The notes under the pieces were generated by a model that did not search any database, had not been told where the DNA came from, and saw only the letters and a list, made by a program, of their open reading frames with translations. Below are positions 34,798 to 41,925 of a DNA stretch of 41,925 bases, piece by piece. Origin of the DNA: Paracoccus sp. (in: a-proteobacteria) (GTDB lineage Bacteria > Pseudomonadota > Alphaproteobacteria > Rhodobacterales > Rhodobacteraceae); assembly GCA_030538425.1 (NCBI GenBank), contig JAUNTZ010000020.1:1-41925 (forward strand). The letters run 5' to 3'. Position 1 is the stretch's first letter, and each line of letters starts with the position of its first letter. A program made the position numbers and the translations under genes.

Positions 34798-35982
34798 ATG
34801 AGACCCGAAGTCTATCTGATCGCGCTGGGTGCCTTTGCCCTTGGCATGGCCTCTTATGTGACGGCGGGGCTGATCCCGATGATCGAGACGGCGTTTCTGG
34901 TGCCCCCTGCCATAGCGGCGCAGCTTGTGACCGCGTTTACCTTGGCCTACGGGCTTGGCTCGCCGGTCCTTGTGGCCCTGATGCCGGCGCAGAGGCAAAG
35001 GGACGCATTGCTGATCGCGCTGGCGGGTTTCGTTCTGGCCAATGCTGCAAGCGCGATGGCCACGGATTTTACGCTGCTGCTGGTGTTCAGGGCGCTCGCC
35101 GGGATTGGCGCTGGCGTTTATCTGGCGCTGGGGATTGCAGCCTCGGCGGCGTTGTCCGGTGCGGAGCTGCGGGGGAAAGCCATTGCTGTCATCATGGGCG
35201 GCATGGCCAGCGGCACGGTTCTGGGGGTGCCGCTGAGCCTTATCCTGACCGAGCGGATGGGCTGGGCGTCGGCCCTGTGGCTTGTCGCGGGGCTTGGGAT
35301 GGTGGCGCTGATCGGCCTTGCGCTCAGGCTGCCTGCCCTGCCGGTTGCCGCATCGGTATCGCTGCGCCGCAAACTTGCGCTGCTGGGCGACCGTCACGTG
35401 ATGCTGATCTTGCTGGTGTCGCTTCTGGCCGCGATTGCGAGCCTCGGCATGTATACGTTCATCGCGCCATTGCTGCGAGAGCCTGCTTTCGGCGGCATCA
35501 CCTCGATCACGCCCTATCTGTGGATCTGGGGCGTCGGCGGCGTGCTGGGCAGCTTTCTGATCGGCCCTGTGGTTGATCGCGTCCGGGGTCCGCTGCTGAC
35601 CCTGTGGATCATGGTAATTCTGGCGGCTGCGCTGTTTCTGCTTCCCGTCACTGCAGGCATCAGCCCGTGGCTGGCCGTGATCCCGATTGCAGTGTGGGGG
35701 GCGGTTGGCTGGGCGCTGCAAGTGCCGCAGAACAATGAGCTTTTGCGGGCGCGCAGCCATGAGGGCGATGGCAACCTCGCCGTCGCCCTGAACGAATCCG
35801 CACTTTATCTGGGCAGCGCCATCGGGGCCGGGATGGGCGGTCTGTTGCTGTTGCAGCACTGGCCGGTCGGGACGCTTGCCGTGGCCGCAGGGGTAATTGC
35901 GGCGGTTGGTACGGTGGCGCAACTACTTAATCTTCGGGAAAATACGCAATCATCCGCAGATGCCGGTGCTGATCCACGATAA
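34798..35982 (+). CDS. MFS transporter, DHA1 type (AraJ/YdhP-like), copy A
   Basis: A 394-residue, 12-span efflux protein from ATG 34798 with AGGA 8 bases upstream. Signatures include 'ALGMASYVTAGLIPMIETAF' in TM1, 'FRALAGIGAGVYLALG' and 'GKAIAVIMGGMASGTVLGVPLS'. 'QVPQNNELLRARSHEGDGNLAVALNESALYLGSAIGAGMGG' is typical of AraJ/YdhP-like exporters. It is divergent from regulator A and its 3' end overlaps the end of regulator B by 56 bases tail to tail. Confidence 0.9.
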   Translation: MRPEVYLIALGAFALGMASYVTAGLIPMIETAFLVPPAIAAQLVTAFTLAYGLGSPVLVALMPAQRQRDALLIALAGFVLANAASAMATDFTLLLVFRALAGIGAGVYLALGIAASAALSGAELRGKAIAVIMGGMASGTVLGVPLSLILTERMGWASALWLVAGLGMVALIGLALRLPALPVAASVSLRRKLALLGDRHVMLILLVSLLAAIASLGMYTFIAPLLREPAFGGITSITPYLWIWGVGGVLGSFLIGPVVDRVRGPLLTLWIMVILAAALFLLPVTAGISPWLAVIPIAVWGAVGWALQVPQNNELLRARSHEGDGNLAVALNESALYLGSAIGAGMGGLLLLQHWPVGTLAVAAGVIAAVGTVAQLLNLRENTQSSADAGADPR

Positions 35983-36721
35983 GCATCTCATGCGCGAAGC
36001 CACATCGCCGCCCCGCGGCATCCAGCAAGGCGCCGATACCCCAGAGATAGCCCTCCATCCGCCGTTCCTCGATCCATCGGCGGAATTGCGGGGATACGGC
36101 TTTCAGTTCGGCCACCAGATCCAACATGGCAGGATCGTCGGGTGCTGAAGCCAGATCGCCGCAGAATTGCGCCAACAGCTTTGGCGCATCCCGGTTCCAA
36201 TCCGGCAGACGGGCGCGCAGGTCGGGATTGGCAAAGATCATCCGCATGATATTGCGATCCGTCTGCGTGGTTTGCGCAAAACCGAATAGCCGGTCGGCGG
36301 CATCATTCCACGCAATCACATCTCAACGCAGGTTAATGATATAGGCCGGCACGACCTCCATCGCGTCCAGCAGCTTTTGCACAAGAGGGCTGACAAAGGT
36401 CCATTGAACGGCCTCTGGCGAAGGCGGGCGGCGATGCGCCAGCAGGAACATCCGGCTGCATTCGATATCGTCCAGCCGCAGCGCCTTGGCGACAGAGAGA
36501 AGAAAGCCTTCGGACACGCCGATATCGCGCCCCTGCTCGAACCAGGTGTACCATGTCAGCCCGACACCGGCGAGCTGCGCGACCTCCTCGCGGCGCAGGC
36601 CGGGGGTGCGACGGCCACCCGTGACCGGCAACCCCACATCGGCGGGGGTCAGCCTGGCGCGGTGGTGTCGAAGAAACTCTGACAATTCGCTGCGCGTGCG
36701 GGCAAGGCTTCTGACAGGCAT
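35927..36721 (-). pseudogene. XRE/MmyB-like regulator, copy B, interrupted by a stop codon
   Basis: A paralogue of regulator A with the same helix-turn-helix text ('RTPGLRREEVAQLAGVGLTWYTWFEQGRDIGVS') and sensor domain. In the 'NLRWDV' motif conserved in copy A the Trp codon is TGA (plus-strand tca at 36323-36325), and the same frame continues intact on both sides for 132 and 131 codons. One base change separates it from a full 264-residue protein. Read-through is conceivable, but the simplest reading is a recent pseudogene. Confidence 0.85.
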
Positions 36722-36723
36722 GA

Positions 36724-36763
36724 TGTAACATCCACTAACAGGATAATTGCCAATCTTGTAACA
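36724..36763. promoter_or_regulatory. TGTAACA direct repeats between regulator B and MFS B
   Basis: TGTAACA occurs at 36724-36730 and again at 36757-36763, 33 bases (about three helical turns) apart, in the divergent promoter region of the second pair. A possible operator; no further support. Confidence 0.3.
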
Positions 36764-36807
36764 GCCTCAGCATGCGCGACAAACAACCATCAGGCAAGGA
36801 GGCGCTG

Positions 36808-38324
36808 ATGGATGACACGCAAACCCGCGCGGGCCTGCGCGAATGGCTGGGGCTGGCGCTTTTGTCGCTGCCGACGATCCTGCTGGGGCTGGACCTGACG
36901 CTGCTTCACCTGACGCTGCCGGCTCTGGCGGCAGACTTGCGGGCCTCCAGCACGCAGGCGCTGTGGATACTTGATGCCTACGGCTTCATGATCGCGGGCT
37001 TTCTGATCACCATGGGCACGCTGGGGGACAGGATCGGGCGGCGCAAATTGCTGATGACGGGGGCGGCGGCGTTTGCCATGGCCTCGGTCGTTGCGGCCTT
37101 TTCCACCAGCCCGCTCATGCTGATCCTTGCGCGCGCGGCCCTCGGGGTGTCGGCGGCGACGCTGATGCCCTCGACGCTTGCCCTGATCAGCAACATCTTC
37201 AAACACCCCGGGCAGCGGGCGCTTGGCTTTGGTATCTGGGCGACCATGTTCGGGGTTGGCTATGCCCTGGGTCCGGTGGTCGGCGGCCTTTTGCTGGGGC
37301 GGTTCTGGTGGGGCGCGGCCTTCCTGATCGCGGTTCCGGTCGTCGCGGTCCTGCTGCTGGCCGCGCCATTCCTGCTGCCCGAGTATCGCGCCCCGAAAGC
37401 GGCCAAATTGATTTGCCAAGCGTGGCCCTGTCGCTGACCGCCATGCTGCCGGTGATCTATGGCATCAAGGAGATCGCAAAGACCGGCCCTGCCCCGCACG
37501 CCATCGGCGCCATTCTGGCCGGCGGTATTTTTGCGGCGATCTTTCTGCGCCGACAGAGGCGGTTGGCTGATCCGCTGCTGGATCTGCAACTGTTTGCGAG
37601 CCGGGCCTTCTCGGTCGCCTTGATTGTGTTGCTGGGCGGTCTGACCGCGGTTGGCGGAGCGATGCTGCTGGTCGCGCAATATCTGCAACTGGTGCTGGGC
37701 CATTCACCTTCCGTTGCGGGTCTATGGATGGGGCTGGCTGCATTGGCCATGATCACCGGCGGCGTTGCTGCACCGATGGTCGCGCGATGGGTGCGGCCGG
37801 GTTTTGTGGTGACTGCCGCGCTGCTGCTGTCCGTGATCGGCTATCTTCTGTTCGCAGTGATCGGTGATGATCCGTCGCAGGGCCTTGTGCTTGCAGTGTT
37901 CGGTTTGGCCCTGGTCTATCTCGGCAATGGCACGATCGCGGCGCTTGGCACCGATCTTGTGGTGGGGTCCGCGCCGCCCGAGAAGGCGGGATCCGCCTCG
38001 GCCATGACCGAAACGGTGCAGGATCTGGGCATATCCGTCGGGATCGCCGTTCTGGGCAGTATCAGCACAGCCGTCTATCGCCGTGCGATGGAGGCGCAGG
38101 TCACCGAAACTCTTGCCCCGGAGATCGCGGCTGTGGCCGAGGACAGCCTCTGGGCAATGCTGTCGGTGGATACCGAACTGCCGGATGGCTTGATCGAGAC
38201 CGCCCAGGCGGCATTCACCGCAGGCTTTAGCGTGGCGGCGCTTGTCAGTGCGGTCGGCGTGACGATCCTCGCCATCCTTGCCGCGATTGCGTTGCGGCGT
38301 ATCGCGAGGTTTGCGGGAGAGTGA
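36808..38324 (+). pseudogene. MFS transporter, DHA2 type, copy B, frameshifted
   Basis: Starts at ATG 36808 behind a perfect AAGGAGG. The first part (TMs 1-6, with 'LDLTLLHLTLPALAADLRAS', 'GTLGDRIGRRKLLMTG' and 'ARAALGVSAATLMPSTLALISN') ends in another frame at 37437. The second part continues from about 37396 (..ESGQIDLPSVALSLTAMLPVIYG..) to 38324. Restoring one G near 37396-37400 would join them into a roughly 505-residue 14-span QacA/SmvA-like exporter. It is divergent from the broken regulator B. Confidence 0.87.
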
Positions 38325-38859
38325 ATGACGGGGGCAGTGTCATTTTGAAGCGGAGTAGCCTGATGCCTGCTCCTGTTTGGATGCCCTGTGCCGGAAACAC
38401 CTTTGAAATCATGGATGAAACCCCAGATCGCGGCACGCTATCCGACCATCCGGGCCGCAAAAAGCCGTTGCGCAGCAAAGGCTTGTCGGGCGCACGTGCC
38501 GCGCCTTTTATCTCGCCCTCCCCTTCCGCACGCGCGCCACCCCAGATCCCGCTGCAATCTGAAACCATCCGCGCCACCAGAACCTGCCCCCGACGGACCA
38601 ATGCCGGTAAGAAATCCACCCCACCGCCGCGCTCGTCCGCCGCAGGCTGGACGGCGCGCGGGTGGAGGGCGTAACCTCTCACCCGCACGCAGATCGCGCC
38701 CGAATTGCGCGGCGCCAGCAGCCGCAAGAGGCGTGTGGGGCACGGCGAAACCGCAGCACGATGGCAGCCGGCAGAGAGATGGGTCGCATCCGCTGCCGAC
38801 ATCCGCGCAGCGTGATGATGGCCAGCGGAAAGGCCCGGTGCGCTGGAACATTGCCGCCG
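38325..38859. other. Decayed sequence, no gene recognised
   Basis: G+C-rich sequence with overlapping frames on several strands, none with recognisable text. A minus-strand frame (38438-38863) begins at an ATG overlapping the stop of the transglycosylase relic, as a downstream operon gene would, but its Cys/Arg/Gly-rich product looks frameshifted. Probably a ruined gene of the conjugative element. Confidence 0.4.
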
Positions 38860-39257
38860 TCATGGCCGATCCCCGGCGGTATTCCTGTTCACGAACAGCC
38901 CGTCCGCCGCAGGCGGCGTGGCTGATCCGCCGCCTTCAACTGCGCCCTCAGCCTCATTGGCAGATACCGCAAACAGCAGCGCCTCGCGCCAGTCTGGCGC
39001 AGCCCGGGCGCGGGCGGGCAGCGTGCCGGTCCCGCCAGGATGTTGTCACGCGGATCGAAGACGTCGTGCCCGAGGCCATGGCGGGCGCGCAGACCCGTCC
39101 ATGTGCCAGGGATGATCTGCATCAGCCCCATCGCACCGGCAGAACTGACCGCTGCCGGATTGCCGCGGCTTTCGACATGCATGACCGCCTCGATCCATGG
39201 CGCGGGAATGGCAGCGCAAGCCCGCCCGAAAGCCGCCGACGCTAACTTCTCGCCACC
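38860..39257 (-). pseudogene. Lytic transglycosylase (SLT) of conjugative type, truncated and frameshifted
   Basis: The minus strand encodes 'IPAPWIEAVMHVESRGNP', 'AGAMGLMQIIPGTW' and 'FDPRDNILAG', the start of an SLT fold with its catalytic Glu and the MGLMQI block. The rest of the catalytic domain is missing, and after DNILAG the frame shifts into '..PDWREALLFAVSANEAEG..TPPAADGLFVNRN..' ending at TGA 38860-38862. That tail resembles the C terminus of transglycosylases found in conjugative transfer clusters. There is no start codon or signal peptide upstream, where a stop lies about 15 codons before the first recognisable residues. A gene remnant. Confidence 0.75.
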
Positions 39258-39305
39258 TTACGCGCGTGCGAGATTGCCCGCGTCGGCGCAGAGATAGCCG
39301 AGGAC

Positions 39306-39527
39306 ATGGAACTGCCGTTTCGCGTCGCCACGGGCTGCGACAACGTCAGCGGCAAGTTTATCGTCACAGTGCAAACTTCGAGCCGCAAGTGCACCGCAGT
39401 CGAGCCGTCCCATTACTCTACCCTTGTCGCGTGGCTGCCGATTATCGACCGCCAGCCAGGCTGCGAGGTCATGGGCACCGTGAAGGGCGATTATGTCGTG
39501 ATAATCCAGAATGGCACGCTTTCTTGA
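39306..39527 (+). CDS. Small protein of unknown function
   Basis: A 73-residue frame from ATG 39306 with natural-looking text (MELPFRVATGCDNVSGKFIVTVQTSSRKC.., ..CEVMGTVKGDYVVIIQNGTLS). The same frame stays open about 20 codons further upstream with helix-like text (LRACEIARVGAEIAEDMEL), so the ATG may be internal to a truncated gene. No family is recognised and no good ribosome-binding site is seen. Confidence 0.35.
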   Translation: MELPFRVATGCDNVSGKFIVTVQTSSRKCTAVEPSHYSTLVAWLPIIDRQPGCEVMGTVKGDYVVIIQNGTLS

Positions 39528-39612
39528 GCGTTAATGTCGATCAATCAATTCCACGGGCAAAAGCAGCATTTGTGTCCAGGCGTTATGGATAAAGTAGACA
39601 TCCAAACAGCAC

Positions 39613-40497
39613 CTAGCGCTTCAAATGTTCGCGCAGAAGTTCGACGAAGTCTTGAGCAATATCTGAAAGCTCATCAAAGGGCGGATACAAGATCGCGACG
39701 CTGTAGTCTATTGAAGGCAGGAAAGGTCGTTTGATGATATTTGCGGTGAAGGGCGTACTGACAACTGGATCAATTATACCAACGCCACAGCCAGCCTCTA
39801 CCAGTTCACAGGCAGTTGAGAAGAACTCCGTCTCCGCAACGATGTTCCAGCGCGCGCCATATTTGGAGAAAGCTACAGCCAACTGCTGATAGATTGGATC
39901 GCCACGAAACAGGCTCACGAAGGGTTCACCATCAAGGTCGGCTGGGGTGATCACCGATTTCTCGGCCAGCCGATGATCCGACGACATCATACACTGACAC
40001 TCGTATGAGAAGACCTCCATACGATTTTCGGGATAGTCCAGCGGCAGTTCAGCAATTGCCAAATCGAATTGCTGGGTCGAAATCAACTGGCGCACAGTTT
40101 CAGAGGGTCGCGAGATTATTTTCACCCGCACCTGCGGTCGGCTGGCCGTAAACAAAGACACGATACGTGGCAACAGGCTGATCGACATACTGGCATAGGC
40201 CGCGATTGACAGGTGTCCGCGCTGACCGGCCCGGATCTCTTCGGCCGCTTGCGATGCGCGCTCCAACGCCTCGACTGCACGAGTTGCATGATCGTGAAAC
40301 TGTCTGGCTTCAGGTGTCGGCTGCAATCGACCGGAGCGCCGGACGAATAGCGGAAAACCAAGATCTGCTTCGAGGTTGGTGATGGTGTGACTAACGGCAG
40401 GCTGGGAAATGCCCAGCATCTCGGCAGTCCTGGTCATGGTGCCGTGCCGCATAAGGGTCAGAAAGCATTCGAGGTGCCGCGTATGCATAGTGCGCAT
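39613..40497 (-). CDS. LysR-family transcriptional regulator
   Basis: A 294-residue regulator with an N-terminal helix-turn-helix ('HLECFLTLMRHGTMTRTAEMLGISQPAVSHTITNLEADLGFPLFVRR', residues about 8-54) and a periplasmic-binding-like effector domain (from about residue 93, 'GHLSIAAYASMSISLLPRIV..'). A second ATG three codons in (MHTRHLEC) is an alternative start. It is divergent from the ABC transporter genes and shares a 108-base promoter region with them, so it most likely controls them and itself. Confidence 0.92.
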   Translation of the reverse strand: MRTMHTRHLECFLTLMRHGTMTRTAEMLGISQPAVSHTITNLEADLGFPLFVRRSGRLQPTPEARQFHDHATRAVEALERASQAAEEIRAGQRGHLSIAAYASMSISLLPRIVSLFTASRPQVRVKIISRPSETVRQLISTQQFDLAIAELPLDYPENRMEVFSYECQCMMSSDHRLAEKSVITPADLDGEPFVSLFRGDPIYQQLAVAFSKYGARWNIVAETEFFSTACELVEAGCGVGIIDPVVSTPFTANIIKRPFLPSIDYSVAILYPPFDELSDIAQDFVELLREHLKR

Positions 40498-40498
40498 G

Positions 40499-40529
40499 AT
40501 AAGTTAAAGTTATAGCTGGGGCAACCCAG
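40499..40529. promoter_or_regulatory. LysR box (T-N11-A) and adjacent dyad
   Basis: ATAA-gttaaag-TTAT at 40499-40513 is a perfect inverted repeat fitting the LysR T-N11-A rule, and CTGGG-gcaa-CCCAG at 40516-40529 is a second perfect dyad. Both lie between the divergent LysR and binding-protein genes, the first two bases from the LysR start codon. Confidence 0.55.
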
Positions 40530-40605
40530 ATTATTTGTATTTCTGCCCTCGTCGTGGCTGCAATAGCCCTGCGCTGTCACGACACGCGCCAACAGGGAGA
40601 AAATC

Positions 40606-41718
40606 ATGATTGATCTGCAACCTTCGCGGAGATCGCTGCTGAAGTTCGGTCTTGCCGCGACCACGATGCTGGCGGCGCCGGGCATACTGCGCGCTCAACA
40701 GACCAGGGAGCTCACCATGCTGACCTGGGCAGGCCATGCGACGCCCGAAGTCGTCGGCCCCTTTGAAGAAGCGCACAATGTCCGAATCCGCGCAAAGGAA
40801 TATGTCGGCGGCGATCAAATGCTGGCACAGATCGCGCAGTCGCCGGTTGGCACCTATGATGTCGTGCTGGCAGATTCGGAATATATCTCGCAGCTCTATC
40901 AGGCGGACTATATTGAGCGGCTCGATCCGGAAGATTACCCGATCGACGATTTCTTTCCGGAATTTCAGAAATTCGAAGGCCATTGGTACGAGGATGGTCT
41001 GTATGCCGTCTTCCTGCGCTTTGGCTTCCTGGGGCTCTCGCATAATCTCGACGCAATCAGCGTCGATGAGGCCAGAAGCTACAGGATCATGTGGCAAGAC
41101 GCTCTCCGTGGCAAAATTGGGCAGTTCGACTGGCATCTGCCGAACTTTGGCACCATCAGTCTGATTGACGGCAACTCTGCTGCTTTCGACCTTTCATCCG
41201 AGGCATGGGAGCGCGTTCAGGCCAGTGCCATGACGCTACGCCCGCAGGTACGAGGCTTTTATGATTATGGCGGTACGCTTTCGGCGTTGCGCTCCGGGGA
41301 GGTCGCCGCGATACCCGGCATCGGCGACTGGATTACCGGCGTTCTTCAACGCGACGGCGGCAATGTCGCCACCACGATCCCGGAAGAAGGCGGCCTGCAA
41401 TGGACCGAGGCACTTGCGATCGGAAAGGACTCGCGCAATCAGGATCTCGCACGAGAGTTTATTCGCTATATGTTGAGCCCGCCGGGCCAGGTTGCAACGG
41501 CAACGCTGCGAGCCTACCCGGCCATGATCCCGACGCGGGCAGGTTGGGCCTTGTTGAATGAACTCGATCCTGCCGAGGCGGCTCGACAGAACATGCGCCT
41601 GAGCGGGGCCAATGCCTTGGATGAAATCCGCGCCGGGCGCATCAAGCTGCGTCGTCTACCCGTCCAGCAGTCGCTTGAAACCTGGAATGATGCCTGGATG
41701 CGCTACAAGAACGCATAA
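40606..41718 (+). CDS. ABC transporter solute-binding protein (PotD / polyamine type), Tat-exported
   Basis: A 370-residue periplasmic binding protein from ATG 40606 with AGGGAG upstream. The N terminus has a twin-arginine signal (SRRSLLKFGLAATTMLAAPGILRA), then 'LTMLTWAGHATPEVVGPFEEAHNVRI', the usual opening of PotD/spermidine-putrescine-type binding proteins. Further on are 'YDVVLADSEYISQLYQADYIERLD', 'GLYAVFLRFGFLGLSHNLDAI' and 'LAREFIRYMLSPPGQVATA'. The ligand cannot be read from sequence; polyamines or small amines/acids are likely. A permease gene follows after 89 bases. Confidence 0.9.
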   Translation: MIDLQPSRRSLLKFGLAATTMLAAPGILRAQQTRELTMLTWAGHATPEVVGPFEEAHNVRIRAKEYVGGDQMLAQIAQSPVGTYDVVLADSEYISQLYQADYIERLDPEDYPIDDFFPEFQKFEGHWYEDGLYAVFLRFGFLGLSHNLDAISVDEARSYRIMWQDALRGKIGQFDWHLPNFGTISLIDGNSAAFDLSSEAWERVQASAMTLRPQVRGFYDYGGTLSALRSGEVAAIPGIGDWITGVLQRDGGNVATTIPEEGGLQWTEALAIGKDSRNQDLAREFIRYMLSPPGQVATATLRAYPAMIPTRAGWALLNELDPAEAARQNMRLSGANALDEIRAGRIKLRRLPVQQSLETWNDAWMRYKNA

Positions 41719-41807
41719 CGGCCCTGTGTAGTTCACAAACGCTAAACGTATCTCCAGCCCCGCCGATGTCCGGGCCGGAATTTTCCCCTCATTCTCAGGA
41801 TCACCCA

Positions 41808-41925
41808 ATGTCTGGCTTCTCTGCACGAATCCGGCTGAGACGACGCGCCTGGTTCTTGCTCTGGGCGGCTCCGATGCCCGTCTGGTTTACGCTCTTCTTC
41901 CTTGGCCCGATGGTGCTGCTCGTCG
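41808..41925 (+). CDS. ABC transporter permease, PotB-like (5' part only)
   Basis: Starts at ATG 41808 with AGGA about 7 bases upstream and runs off the right edge after 39 codons. The visible part has a basic N terminus (RIRLRRRA) and the first membrane segment (WFTLFFLGPMVLLV), as in PotB-type permeases. Position behind the binding protein supports this. Confidence 0.8.
   Translation, partial: MSGFSARIRLRRRAWFLLWAAPMPVWFTLFFLGPMVLLV

Noticed and set aside
34687-35922. A 412-codon upstream extension of XRE regulator A on the minus strand
   Set aside because: It is exactly antisense to the MFS gene, has Gln/Arg/His-rich text typical of a shadow frame, and the regulator has a natural start at 34686.
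38388-39245. Plus-strand 285-codon frame over the transglycosylase relic
   Set aside because: Arg/Pro/Ala-rich chance frame in G+C-rich DNA; the minus strand holds the recognisable SLT motifs.

Overview
The window reads as a G+C-rich alphaproteobacterial chromosome, most likely Rhodobacterales (Paracoccus-like). I infer this from base composition, the gene families present and an alphaproteobacterial-type initiator tRNA fragment; there is no rRNA or other marker to fix the genus.

Region 1 (1-21,701, nearly all on the minus strand) is a contact-dependent growth inhibition (CDI) / two-partner secretion island. Read in the direction of transcription it holds: a 2,943-residue CdiA (TPS secretion domain, long haemagglutinin-type repeat region, ENNYL pretoxin junction, a HINT self-cleaving domain and a colicin E5-like tRNase tip); its small immunity gene; then six displaced 'orphan' modules. 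Each orphan consists of a piece of the same HINT domain, a different toxin tip and an immunity gene. The island ends with a compact operon of a Sel1-repeat protein, a short toxin-less TpsA and the only TpsB outer-membrane transporter in view. Toxins in the two modules nearest cdiA are open (a BECR-like RNase and an AHH nuclease with an Imm11 partner). The four farther ones are broken by frameshifts or stops, yet every immunity gene is open. The HINT coding sequence is the shared homology between modules, and a roughly 340-bp tract is identical between cdiA and the first orphan. The array therefore looks like a toxin-switching reservoir and a fossil record of past CdiA tips.

Region 2 (22,139-30,799, minus strand) is ordinary metabolic and transport backbone: a Crp/Fnr regulator, a DHA2 drug-efflux protein, a Tat-exported alpha/beta hydrolase, a malic/malolactic-type enzyme, a ThrE-type exporter, a CLC chloride channel and an MbfA/VIT-like iron transporter, with a separate PRC-barrel protein.

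Region 3 (31,183 to about 39,530) is a decayed integrated element. It opens with the 3' half of an initiator tRNA gene followed by that tRNA's own terminator (an attachment-site scar). Next come a tyrosine integrase with two compensating frameshifts, a VapBC-like toxin-antitoxin pair, two divergent XRE-regulator/MFS-efflux pairs (the second pair broken in both genes) and a wrecked lytic transglycosylase of the kind carried by conjugative elements. The other end and an intact tRNA copy are not in the window.

Region 4 (39,613-41,925) is a LysR regulator divergent from a polyamine-type ABC transporter (Tat-exported binding protein, then the start of a permease), with a T-N11-A LysR box between them.
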